From Nemertoderma westbladi (Eukaryota > Xenacoelomorpha > Nemertodermatida > Nemertodermatidae), in NCBI GenBank assembly GCA_032718475.1, contig JAUCBJ010002695.1:17905-81904 (forward strand): DNA of 64,000 nt, read 5' to 3'. Positions 33,426 to 44,303 of this stretch are shown here, piece by piece. Made by a program: the position numbers and the translations under genes. Each line of letters begins with the position of its first letter. Positions within the stretch are counted from its first letter, which is position 1. The notes beneath the pieces were generated by a model, which saw nothing but the letters and a program-made list of their open reading frames with translations, searched no databases and was not told the DNA's origin.

Positions 33426-33735
33426 CAGATATAAGCCTACAACAGCTATGAGTATTTATGTCATTATATCTTCTGTCACCTGAGATAATAAGTAATACAA
33501 CATTTATAGTATAGAGTCAATAGGAATTGAAATACAGGCAGTGTGGTTGGAGTTATGTCTGTGTTGCTATAGCAATACTACTGGCTGCCTATTACAGTAC
33601 AATTCCCCTCTGCCCTGGTAAGGCTACACCAACATCTCCCAGACAGCTAGCAGCTCTACAGTACACTCCCGCAGAGACTATGTTGACCAATAATGGGAAG
33701 TATTATATTTTACTCAATAATTGTGCCGCTTTAAT
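33426..33735. repeat. Duplicated host segment, copy A, last part
   Basis: CAGATATAAGCCTACAACAG onward matches copy B at 35610-35797 and then 40564-40665. The CR1 element of copy B falls exactly between 33634 and 33635 here (CCAACA|TCTCC). Similarity ends at GCTTTAAT. Confidence 0.9.
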
Positions 33736-34308
33736 AACGTTTAGATCAATTAAAGATCCATTTATTAAAGCAAATCATTTGAACTAATAATGGAATGTAT
33801 AACTTTTATAGAACTATAATGGAATGTTGTATGGGGATTACAGCTGTATAACTTTTAAGTGTAATTATTTAAATCTTATACTAGAAAATAATTAATATCC
33901 TTTAAGGAGGCAGGTTGAAATTTATGTTGTTACCCTAATCAACTTAATTAACTAATTAACTGCTATTATCTTAGCTTCTCGAAGGCCGAAAATTCAACTT
34001 GGAAAATTTCTAAACTTTGGCCAGACTATATGTGTACCAAGTTTGGTTAAATTTCGTTAACATTTGGCTGAGTTATTAACGTTTAAAATTGGACACGACA
34101 GAACGACAGAACGACAGAACAACAGATCAACAGAACAACAGACACACCAATTGAGTTAGTGGTACCTGTATGCTAAGCTCGCGTACTTTCGTCGCTCGCC
34201 CCACAGGCCACCAGAAAACGCAGATTTGTACAATTGTGAACACATTTTATCAAATGTGTACCAGTGTAATGTAATGTTGTTGAACGGGACAATTGAACAT
34301 AATTGAAG
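33736..34308. other. Spacer between copies A and B, no gene
   Basis: AT-rich. 34090-34140 is a short ACAGAACGA-type 9-bp array. Just before it, ACCAAGTTTGGTTAAATTTC resembles a widespread degenerate repeat phrase also seen near 4710. Confidence 0.5.
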
Positions 34309-35797
34309 ACGTTCGTGGGGCCATCGCGCAGGACGAGGCTCAGTTATCAGATACAGATTAAAATTAAGCGATTGTATCACAAAATCAGGTTTTGAGAAAT
34401 TTACCCACACCACCAATCAATCAAAGAAAGGGGGACAGTACGTGTTCACCCCTTTTAATTCCCCCCCCCCCCCCCCCCCCACCCTTCCCACCCACCAATA
34501 CATAACCGCGACATCTACCACCCACGGAATGGTAGCACGAACTTATTTCCAATCGCACGTTCAATATGCAAAGCCAGGTGGTTTATAGGAATATAATAAA
34601 CGCAGTACTCGTCTTCATTATAAGCCTCGTTGCGTTCGTCCTGTTTTGTATTTAAATATATTTCTTAAACGCAGGCTGACGATCTTTATAATAATAATAA
34701 CTAGGGATGCGTTCAATATGTGAAGCCAGGAGGTTTATATAATAATAATAGTCAACGCATTACTCGTCTTCATTATAAGTCTCGTTGTGCTCGTCCTGTT
34801 TTGTATTTAAATATATTTCTTAAACGCAGGCTGACAATCTTTATAATAATAATAACTAGGGATGCGTTCAATATGTGAAGCCAGGTGGTTTATATAATAA
34901 TAATAGTCAACGCAGTACTCGTCTTCATTATAAGCCTCGTTGTGCTTGTCCTGTTTTGTATTTAAATATATTTCTTAAACGCAGGCTGACGACCAGTACT
35001 TTATAACTACCGATGCCTTCAATAGGCGAAGCCAGGTATGGTTTATAGGAATATAAAAAACGCACTAGGCAGTACTCGTATGAATTATTATAAACGTCGT
35101 TGTGCTCGTCCTATTTTGTGTTTAAACATATTTCCTAAACGCAGACTGACGGACGATCTCTATAACTACTGATGCCTTCAATAGGCGAAGCCAGGTATGG
35201 TTAATAGGAATATAGTCTACACAGTACTCGTCTTCATTATATGCCTCGTTGCGGTCGTCGCTCGTCCTGTTTTGCATTAAAATATTTTTCCTAAACCAAG
35301 ACTGACGATCTTTATACAGTTATAACTATGCGAAGTTTTGAAACTGTGCGAGTAACTGCTGATACATCTATGTGGAGATGTGTGATACAACGCCAACGCA
35401 TCGTATGCCGATGGAGTAATATGGGTATTGAAATAATATTAAATCAATGTACATTGTACACTCTTAAAGCTGCAGCGAAAAAATTTAGATAATTTCCTTG
35501 GTTACATATCAAATAATAATATTATTTTTAAGAACATTAATTTTACTACTTTGCAAAAATTCAATTAAAAAATAACCAGACAAATATATTGCGGAATAAA
35601 CTATTTCAGATATAAGCCTACAACAGTAATTATATCTTCTGTCACCTGAGATAGTAAGTAATACAACATTTATAGTATAGAGTCAATAGGAATTGAAATA
35701 CAGGCAGTGTATGGTTGGAGTTATGTCTGGGTTGGCATAGCAATAATACTGGCTGCCTATTACAGTACAATTCGCCTCTGGTAAGGCTACACCAACA
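34309..35797. repeat. Duplicated host segment, copy B
   Basis: Full-length copy of the segment split up in copy A. It starts CGTGGGGCCATCGCGCAGGA, passes a 20-C run near 34465, then five units of a roughly 155-bp repeat with CTCGTCTTCATTATA and AACGCAGGCTGACGATC (about 34550-35310). It then runs uninterrupted through the gypsy site (ATGGGTATTGAAATA near 35424) and the BEL site (TTTCAGATATAAGCC near 35610). It ends at the CR1 insertion. Confidence 0.9.
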
Positions 35798-35916
35798 ATT
35801 GATTAATGAAAGACTGTGTAGCCATAGGTTGTAACAGTAATCCTGTACTGATAACCTGTGTACTGTACTGACTTTGATTTATCTGTATATGATATACCTG
35901 ACTTTGGATCCGGAGG

Positions 35917-37326
35917 ATGGTTACACCTCAAACAAGCGATTCTTCCGGCGAAGAATCAGATTCTATAGCATTAATATCGGATCGCGATACCGGTACGGGT
36001 ACGGCAGATACAACGGCCTCGGCGACGAACACATCCGATATCGAATTACTGCGCGCAGTGTCGAGAGGCAAGCAGAAAACTAAATCCCCAAAGAAACGAC
36101 CTATAACCAAGGCGATTCGGAATGACACCAAAGCCGCAACTGGCACCGGACGGGGGCCTACACTGGCACTGACGGATAAACGGAAATTATCCCGAGTTAT
36201 CAAGAAACCGAATGAATCCCCAACAATCCGCAACAGTTCCCAGAGGCCTACTACTACCGTGACCGGATGCATGCCGTTGGCTTCACCTAAAACTCACACT
36301 CCGACCTCGGAGCTTGAGCAGTCTGGAGCAACGGCCAACGATACAGGGAACGATTCGAGTAGTATTTGCCCTCACTGTAATAAGAAAGTTGGGTCAACAA
36401 ACCCATTACGCTGTGATATTTGCGTAAAACTGATTCATTGTTCTTGTTTGAATATAACCGAGATTGAAGCTACTCTGATATCAAAGTGCAAAAACTGCAA
36501 AATAATGTGCAACCTGTGCGACTCCGACGGGAAATCGTTCAGTCGTCACTCAACAAGTTTGGCGGAAGAGGTTAAACAGGTGGTTGTTTCACAGATGACA
36601 GGGTTTAGAGACAGTCTGGATACATTGCGAAAGGAGGTCCGCGAGCTAAAAACTGGTGGACGGGCCGACAATCCCGAGTTCGAGGAGGTCTCGGACTTGG
36701 ACACGGACGAGGAGGATGGAGTCGAGTGGATTATCCCGAAGGATAAACGGCGCTCAAAAACAAAAAGGAAGAAAGCCCCAACACCATTCGCACAAGTAGT
36801 GCAGGATTCGGTACGAGAGGCTTTAGAAATACAGACGAAACATGATCAAGTTAAGAGAGAAGTTATAGTCTCCTGATTGGAGGAATCTAAATCCCCGAAG
36901 GATGAAAGGAAGACTATCTCAGATATCTGTACCGTGGCAGGTGTAAGCCCAAATACAGTTACAGACATAGTTCGCCTTGGTCGACCGGTGGATAAAAGGA
37001 ACAGGTTGTTAAAATTGACCTTCACTACGGAACAAGATGCCAGAGACTTTCGGGTAGGTTTCAATGATTCGAAAAGCTCGGAGACTCCATCCATATACGA
37101 TAAACTTACGGTACGCCCGAGCCGGACAGAGGAAACCGAACGCCATATCCGTTCTCAACGGAAGATAGTGAGTCGAATGAACAAAGAGATAAAAGATAGC
37201 AATGAGGACAATACTACTTCCAGCTACAGCATCCGCCCCGATGGTACGATATGGAAGTTCGTAAAGCAGGACGATGGTTACTGGAGACGTGATCGCTCTT
37301 GGAAACAGGAGCGGGAAAACGAGTAA
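35917..37326 (+). pseudogene. LINE ORF1 with PHD-like zinc finger
   Basis: The ATG at 35917 opens 470 codons broken once, by TGA at 36874. A Ser/Thr-rich, basic N-terminus is followed at about residues 150-200 by a cysteine-rich domain (CPHCNKK, RCDICVKLIHCSCLN, CKNCKIMCNLC) of the PHD type seen in CR1-group ORF1 proteins. A coiled-coil stretch and a C-terminal part with VSPNTVTDIVRLGRP and DGTIWKFVKQDDGYWRRD follow. It would bind the element's RNA. Confidence 0.8.
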
Positions 37327-40272
37327 GGGGAGAAACGCGCCAGATTTATCAGCGCAAACAGTCGAACGCAACCAAATCCGACTCACGGCGAAATGAACAA
37401 CCCAAATCTGGTAATCGCTACCACAAGCGAAATAATCAATCTGCCCCTAAGGCGCTACTTAACTGCTGCTTGATAAATGCGCGTTCAGTTTGTAACAAAC
37501 TGAGCGATCTAGAATCGCTGCTATGTCCACCAAATTATGATAGTGGATTATGATAGAGGAGTGACAGAATCATGGCTACGTGATTCTGTGACGGACCAAA
37601 TGATAAACGGTGAAAATAAATATGATGTTTTTAGAAATGACAGAATTGGTAAAATTGGTGGCGGGGCAGCGCTGCTAATTCGAAACAGCATTAAATGTCG
37701 CCAAGTGGAAAGTTTCGATACTGAATGTCTGGCTACAGAGGCCGATGTAGTGGCTGTTGATCTTTTAGGTAAAAACCCGTCTCGTATAATCAGTGTCTAT
37801 CGTCCCCGACCTAATTTACCTTCTGATTCTATATTGTGCAATATGTTAGCGAAATTATGCGACATTGAAACGCCGTGTACTATTATTGGCGATTTTAATT
37901 TACCTTTAGTTAAATGGGAAGAATCTAAATTTCCCGACACAGATATATATAAAGTGTTTTCAACGATTGTTTTGGAAGCTGGTTTATCTCAGCTCCAGTT
38001 CAACCCTACACGTGGCAATAACGTTTTAGATTTAGTGTTTACAACAGATCAATTCTATATTTCTAACATTGCAGTTACGGTACCATTCGCAACTAGCGAC
38101 CATAGTACAGTTACTTTTAATCTTTTAGGACCTAATCCAGTTTCCACCGAGAACCGGGAATGCCACGGATTTTACGATTTTAAACATGCTGATTACGCAG
38201 ATTTTACTAACTACATCGACAGTTGCGATTGGTCTAATTTATATCTAACGTGTAATACAGTAGATGATTTTTGGAATGCTTTTTCTTGTAAACTAAAAAC
38301 GGGTATTGATCAGTTTGTGCCTTTTAAACAATTTAAATCAATCATCAAACCCCACCCCGAACATATTCGTGTTCTACAGCACAAAAAGAAACAGCTGTGG
38401 CGTCGCCGGCACACAACCGGGGGCAAAATAGCATATGATCAATGTGCTAAAGAAGTTTCTAAGGAAATCTTCCGTGTGGCTTGCATAAAGGAGAATAAAA
38501 TTTTATCTTCCGAAAATAAGAGTACCCTTTTCAATTACGTTAATTCCAAGCGTAAAGGAAAGTCGGGAATTGCCCCTCTGAAACATAAGGGGGATATAGT
38601 GGTCGATGATTTGATAAAAGCCCATATTTTCGCTGAAGTATTAAGCGAAAATTTTAATTTAGATAATGATAATATACCTAGTTTTAAACGTAGGATTGAT
38701 TCTAGAACCAATTTATCAAAAGTTGATTTCTGTCCCGTTACAGTATATGCTATGCTTAGTAAACTTAAAAAAAAGACCAGCCGTACACCTGACGGATTAC
38801 CGAACATTCTCTTCGCAAATTTGTCTCGCTGCATTGCGGCACCATTATCGGCACTTTTCAAAATTTCTTTTGAATATCACGCTTTACTGACGATATGGCT
38901 TACAGCCAATGTCATTCCGCTATACAAAAAGGGAAATCCGTCAGACCCGTACAATTACAGGCCAGTCTCATTAACATGTGTAGCGTGCAAATTAATGGAA
39001 TCGTGTATAAAGATTGAAATAGTAAATTATTTGTTTAAACATGGTTTAATATGTAAGGCACAACATGGCTTTTTAAAAAAACGCTCTACTTGTTCTCAAC
39101 TTATTGAATGTGTAAAAGATTGGTGTAATTTTCTAGACCGTAAGAAATCCTTTGATGTAATATACATAGACTATGCCAAGGCTTTTGATTCTATTATACA
39201 TTCAAAGCTATTGATTAAATTGTCAAGTTATGGGATTTTGGGCGACCTATTATCTTGGCTATCGGCATTTCTCAGTAACAGAACCCAAAGAATAGTTGTT
39301 GGAGATAAATATTCCGACTACTGTCGGGTCGTATCCGGAACAATACAGGGCAGTGTCCTCGGACCGGTTTTGTTCCTGATATACATAAACGACTTACCAC
39401 CGCTTTTGGACAGGGATAACGTGTCCTGCCGTTTATTTGCCGATGATGTCAAGCTATGGTCCGTCCAATGAAAGTCATAGTCTGAACGCTAGCCTCTCTA
39501 GGTTAGAGACCTGGGCCAACCTCTGGCAGCTAAATATAGCCCCGGATAAATGTATGGTTCTACATATAGGTGCAAATAATAATAATTACAATTATGTGCT
39601 AGGCAATAAAGTGATAAAGAAGGTGACGAAATGTAAAGATTTAGGTATTATTATATCTGCGGATTTGAAGTTTGATAAATACTGTAAACAACAGTGTACA
39701 AAGGCTTTTAACATAACTAATATGATATTTCGTTGCTTTAAGACTAGCAATAAAGGTGCAATATTAACAGCCTATAAATCATACGTTAGACCGATTCTAG
39801 AATACTGTACACCAGTATGGTCGCCTTTTTCATTAGGCAGTATTGATCTTGTGGAGAGTGTCCAGCGATATTTTACACGTAGATTGTATAGCCGTTGCAA
39901 TATTAGTGGTACAAACCGTACATACATAGAATACAACACCTTAATTTACAACCGCTGGAAGTCCGACGATATATTTTTGATCTAAAGTTACTTTTCAGCA
40001 TAGAGAGAAATTTAGTTGATTTAGATTTTGGTGCGCTATTTAGCTATACTAACCGTCCGGGTCTGCGTGGCCACTCTCACAAGTTAAATGTACCTAGATG
40101 TAGATTAATTATATCTAAAAACTCATTTACCAGCCGTGTTGTGCCAGTCTGGAATGATTTGCCAGAAGATATAGTAGATTCCAGAACACTTGTCAGTTTT
40201 GCGACCAAGCTCAAGAACCACGATTTCCTACCAATTTGCAAATTTAATCGACCACTTATCGGTCGCTCGTAA
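37299..40272 (+). pseudogene. LINE ORF2: AP endonuclease and reverse transcriptase
   Basis: Endonuclease motifs: NARSVCNKLSDLESLL, TESWL, IIGDFNLP and TSDHSTV. RT motifs: NYRPVSLTCVACKLMES, QHGFLKKRSTCSQL, IYIDYAKAFDSI, QGSVLGPVLFLIYINDLP and FADDVKLW. Three frame breaks are seen. The first, at 37534-37559, is a 13-bp tandem duplication (ATTATGATAGTGG then ATTATGATAGAGG) that by itself shifts the frame. The others are near 39465 and 39980. The C-terminal part ends VPVWNDLPEDIVDSRTLVSF and a TAA at 40272. Confidence 0.85.
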
Positions 40273-40563
40273 TAAATGTTTCTGGGTTCTACGGTATGTA
40301 CAGTTAATTTTATTCGTATTTCTTTTTAAATATTTTTTTTATTTAAGCTGATGTAAATTTTAATGTTTAGTGATTTTAAATTTTGTTTTTTTTTTATTAA
40401 CCCCCGTAAGCGCTGATACGCCTGGCTGGTTTTTCTCCCTCCACTAATTATGTTTTATCTTACTTCACGTGCAACAAATAGTTATAATATGATGTAATAA
40501 AGGAGTGTTGACTAATAACTAACAGTGAGTTGTTAGTCTTTCTGAAAAAAAAAAAAAAAAAAA

Positions 40564-40665
40564 TCTCCGAGCCAGCTAGCAGCTCTACACCCCAACAGAG
40601 ACTATGTTGACCAATAATGGGCAGGATTAAATTTGTACTCAATAATTATGCTGCTTTAATTAGGG
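40564..40665. repeat. Duplicated host segment, copy B, end
   Basis: TCTCCGAGCCAGCTAGCAGC through GCTGCTTTAATT matches 33635-33735 with some small gaps. This confirms that the LINE split copy B. Confidence 0.85.
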
Positions 40666-40799
40666 GTAGGCTATAAGGCAGAGAAACAAGTGACTGTCTT
40701 CAAATTGAGAAGAGTCGTGGCTCATTTGAACCAGTTCATTGAGCTGGTCATTATGACATATTTCATGCTGAATTGAGGAATTGCTAGCATCTTGAATAT

Positions 40800-41247
40800 A
40801 TGCTGGGCTCTAACTGCTGAAGACACCAAATCTCTGGATGGCACATTCACAAGAATGCTACGCCGGGTTCATTGTGTCAAGTACAATGCACACATCTCCA
40901 ACCAGACACTATATAACATTGGAGGTGTCTCATTGGTTCCCCCAAGCTTGACACTAGAACAAAATCGCCTCCGCTTTGCAGGACATTGCTTTCGCCGTGA
41001 GGACCAGCCAGTGCATAATCTTGTACTTTGGCAGCCTCATGGAGTGAATAAGCATGGTGGACAGCCCATGACTTTCTTGAGACGCATCTTAAAGGACACT
41101 GGCCTTAAAGATGCAGATGATCTAGCAAATGTCATGGGTGATAGGGAGTTGTGGCGGTGCAATTTTGTTGACAAGCCGGCACAGCATTCTTAAAAATGCA
41201 GCTGCAATGCAGCATGCCGATCCTAGTTGTAGTAGTAGTAGTACTAG
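40800..41247 (+). pseudogene. LINE ORF2 C-terminal fragment, third copy
   Basis: CWALTAEDTKSLDGTFTRML to NFVDKPAQHS (stop near 41193), about 96-97% like the copy at 23201-23591. The 3' tail ends in a clean TAGTAGTAGTAGTAC run. It begins abruptly at TGCTGGGCTCTAAC, so the rest was lost by 5' truncation. The 130 bp before it (40666-40799) hold nothing recognised. Confidence 0.85.
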
Positions 41248-41529
41248 TAGCATCTTGAAGTTTTCGTTCCACCGATGTTTTTTTCTAAAAATTCTTATCT
41301 ACTGCTATCCAATTGAAATTTCTTTGTACTGTATTTAAAATATATAGATAAATAATGAAGATTATTGTTTGCACCCTATATATCATATCATGGTGCTGCT
41401 CTAATTTATATTAATTCAAATTAATAAAATGACAAAAACAATGCACTGATCACAGGCCAGTTGCTAAGTTCAAATATATTGGAGCGGCCCTTAATATTCC
41501 AGTTACCGACAACATTACAAGGGAGAATT
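41248..41529. other. Intergenic DNA, no gene
   Basis: AT-rich sequence between the LINE tail and the last recognisable coding part of the minus-strand transposon-like gene. Confidence 0.4.
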
Positions 41530-42232
41530 ATTGTACATGTTGAACAGTTTGTATATCCACTTTATTTGGGTGTTTCCATCTGAAAGAGTCTGAAGGTTCT
41601 GCAGAACATCTGCATAAGTGTTCCATGTCAATCTTTCAAATTTTCATCTCATTATTTAAACCCAGACAAATTGCAACAAACCAATTGCGTCCAATTGGCT
41701 CATCCCAAATAACAATCTTTATGTTATTTATCTGTACTTCTCCCTGTGGATCAGCATCAGGCACAGGTTGAGGAACTGCTGCATCCGAATGTAAGTCTGT
41801 ATCAAGCTGGTTGATGACACTGAACAAGGCTATCAAATCTTCTTCATAGAGAATTGGGTATTATTCATCTTTGGGTTCTACTGGGTCATTTGCGATGATT
41901 ATTGCTAAGTGCGCTTTCATTTCAGTGATGGATATCTGGTTCAACTTGTAGAATCTTGGCCTTCGTTGATAATCATTAGGGGAGGAATGTCTTCGGTATG
42001 AGATCTCAGTCCTCAATACAGTTTTTAATTGTTCATCATTGTTCTTATATTTCAATATACAATTCTCGAGTTCCTCAATATAGGTAAAAGGACCACCCCA
42101 AGATTTACATCGACGTAACTGGTTGGTAGCATATTCAATAGCAGTTCTCTCTTTATTTTTTGCTTCCAGAAGTTTTTCTTTACGAACATAATCTTGATCC
42201 TTTATCCAAGCCTTTTCACGATCATCGAGAAC
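41530..42232 (-). pseudogene. Minus-strand transposon-like gene, last exon
   Basis: The acceptor TTCAATTACAG|GTTCTCGATG starts this exon. It reads VLDDREKAWIKDQDYVRKEK, RCKSWGGPFTYIEELENCIL and KMYKNN-like text, to KAHLAIIIANDPVEPKDE and a TAA at about 41860. The same frame continues YPILYEEDLIALFSVINQ and IVIWDEPIGRNWFVAICLGL to a TGA near 41636, then further with HLCRCSAEPSDSFRWKHPN. Long in-frame stretches after stops mean a nonsense-mutated gene, not chance. Confidence 0.55.
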
Positions 42233-42404
42233 CTGTAATTGAACAAAAAATAGAAGAATATTGGAAATGTTTTTAAGGTATAATGTACTTCATGGACATA
42301 AGATACCGGTGCTGTAGACAAGTTGGATCACACATGCATATATATATATATATGTATTTCCAATGGCTAATGCAAGAAGTAATCTTAATAATAATAACAC
42401 TCAC
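42233..42404 (-). other. Intron of the minus-strand transposon-like gene
   Basis: 172 bp with donor ACAAGG|GTGAGTG and acceptor TTACAG|GTTC. It joins ERATKHITR to VLDDREKAW in phase 0. It contains a short (TA)n run at 42338-42353. Confidence 0.65.
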
Positions 42405-42788
42405 CCTTGTAATATGTTTAGTGGCTCTTTCAACTCCGGTTATTGAAGATGCCTTGAATAAAGTCATTTCATATTTTATTCCCTTTGCAGTGAAGTGTCG
42501 TGAGGAGCAACTAGCAGATCTTTTGCAGAGTCAATCAAACTGAGAAAGGTCCCGCTCTGCCTCTAAGTTGTTTACTGAAAGTCCATCTAACTCTGATGGA
42601 GATAAATCACTAAGCACTGTTGCTCTCGGCTGTCGATATGGTTCTGAGAAACCATATTCTCTACCACGTTGAGTTTGCAGATCTTTTGCTGCTTGTTGGC
42701 AAAACAGGTTTATAAAGAGTAGAACCAGATCATTAGGCTTCTTGATGATGAATGAATAGTCAACCATATAGTTTATGAGAGTGTCCAT
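42405..42788 (-). pseudogene. Minus-strand transposon-like gene, exon before the intron
   Basis: Reads MDTLINYMVDYSFIIKKPND, FCQQAAKDLQTQRGREYGF and NNLEAERDLSQFD, then TGA (about 42541) and in the same frame KRSASCSSRHFTAKGIKYEM and ERATKHITR at the splice donor. It continues the 44304-45824 frame across the LINE insertion. Confidence 0.55.
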
Positions 42789-44303
42789 AAACGAGTGTAC
42801 ATTAACAAACGACTAATCAAATCTACTGGAAGCATATTACCACAACTCAACCGCCCACATGAGAACAGGCATAAGGGTGTACACTGAACCTATCAAACTC
42901 GGCAAAGGAATACGGCAAGGAGGCATACTATCTGCCTGGCTCTTAAATTTCTACTTACAAGACCTCTTCGAGACCCTAGGAGAATCTGGGCTAGGACTAC
43001 ATCTCGGCACAGAATCTTACCCGGCCCTTGGTTACGCCGACGACCTATTGTTGCTAGCAAACCTTAAGGATGATCTCCAACAACAAATCGACATATGCAC
43101 CACGTTCTTTGCCAGAAATGGCCTCATTATAAACACTAAAAAATCGCATTACGTAAGATGTACCGGTACACAACCAAAAACAACACCAATTGAAGGTACG
43201 CAACCAAAAACAACACCAATTGAAGGCTACACCATACAAGTAGGATCAGTTTTCCTACGCGAGGAGGCCAGCTGTAAATACCTAGGTTTACCACTTCCAG
43301 GTGCACCGCAAACGATCAGAGACCACATAACCAAGCGCTGCTGGTGGATCGTATCAAGGACGCGATCACGGGGCCTAACAGCCCACGACGTACCTCTACA
43401 AATCACCAAAAATATCTGGAACACAATCTGCCTCCCGTCTATCGCATATGGTATTGCAAATATGGATGATGCCTCTGTGACCCAACTATCAATAGTAATG
43501 CGAAAGGCGATGAGATCGATCATTGGCGTGGGGAACTACGTCTCAAACAACACCCTACATAATCTGTTGCGATGCGACGACCTGGAATCAATCATCGCAC
43601 ACAGCAGATGTAGACTCCTGTACAGCGCCGTAAACTCAGGAAACATAAAAATTGCACATCTCTACACAACACTGCTTAGCCAACACCTATGCTATACCTG
43701 CACAGAACCAACTTTTGTCGAATACTCCATTGCGAGTTGGAGGAGTAACCTACCCACCCTACGCAGCATCGTAACAGCCTCCTACAACATAAAACTGGTG
43801 ATCAAGGGCTCACGAAAACACTGCAAGCCCATCCTGAGCACCAAGGACTGCTTCAACACGTGGTATCTCGAAAGTAACCTAAATATTCCAAACGCAAACT
43901 ACTCCATAAAGAACCAATGCATACGAGACTACTACAAGCTGCCGACACTCGACGCAAACAACCAAACAGGTTTCACACGGACTCACGTTCAACTCCACCA
44001 CATAACAAGCACACAAATCACACGCATTTCCGATCATGACAAATACTATTTGATTTCCTAATTCCCACCTCCCTATAGTCTATAATTATATTCATTTGTT
44101 TTGGTGCATACAAACAACACTTGTGCCTTCAACAACCCTGTGTGTAATAGTTACACCCGTACACCTTATAGACACTACCATCAGACATCGTATACCCACT
44201 AATTATACAGGTAACATGTGACTACAATGTAATGTAACCAATAGCATTGTTAATTTTGATTTTGTCGATTGTGTTCTGTTCCGTTTTTACTTGACCGACC
44301 ATT
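42789..44303 (+). mobile_element. 5'-truncated LINE inserted in the minus-strand gene
   Basis: Plus-strand DNA that splits the minus-strand frame between YFFNYITYRL and HSFMDTLINYM. It carries the 3' half of an RT frame and about 240 bp of 3' UTR that ends near GCCGCCGGGGCCTCAAGCCG. The end points are read only from where the host frame stops matching, so are uncertain by a few bases. Confidence 0.65.
42859..44061 (+). CDS. LINE reverse transcriptase, C-terminal 400 residues
   Basis: GKGIRQGGILSAWLLNFYLQ (RT motif 4) and GYADDLLLLANL (catalytic YADD) begin an uninterrupted frame of 400 codons. It passes KCRYLG-like CKYLGLPLPG and a long C-terminal domain, with HLLYSAVNSGN-type text, to a stop at 44061. 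An 8-residue duplication (GTQPKTTPIEGTQPKTTPIE) stands at about residues 102-121. The frame opens at least as far back as 42812. Unlike its neighbours it has no stop or frameshift, so it is a younger insertion. The first part of ORF2 is missing. Clade not assigned. Confidence 0.8.
   Translation: MRTGIRVYTEPIKLGKGIRQGGILSAWLLNFYLQDLFETLGESGLGLHLGTESYPALGYADDLLLLANLKDDLQQQIDICTTFFARNGLIINTKKSHYVRCTGTQPKTTPIEGTQPKTTPIEGYTIQVGSVFLREEASCKYLGLPLPGAPQTIRDHITKRCWWIVSRTRSRGLTAHDVPLQITKNIWNTICLPSIAYGIANMDDASVTQLSIVMRKAMRSIIGVGNYVSNNTLHNLLRCDDLESIIAHSRCRLLYSAVNSGNIKIAHLYTTLLSQHLCYTCTEPTFVEYSIASWRSNLPTLRSIVTASYNIKLVIKGSRKHCKPILSTKDCFNTWYLESNLNIPNANYSIKNQCIRDYYKLPTLDANNQTGFTRTHVQLHHITSTQITRISDHDKYYLIS

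Larger units (their letters stand above)
35798..40563 (+). mobile_element. CR1-like LINE, near full length
   Basis: Two reading frames (ORF1 with a zinc-finger domain, ORF2 with endonuclease and RT) and a 19-A tail (40545-40563). Comparison with 33634/33635 in copy A gives both ends to the base, 4766 bp. No target duplication is evident beyond a possible few bases. There are several inactivating changes, but few for the length, so the copy is fairly young. Confidence 0.88.

Noticed and set aside
33527-33787. 86-codon frame MKYRQCGWSYVCVAIAILLA with a hydrophobic start
   Set aside because: The homologous stretch in copy B has gaps that break the frame, so there is no sign of coding constraint.
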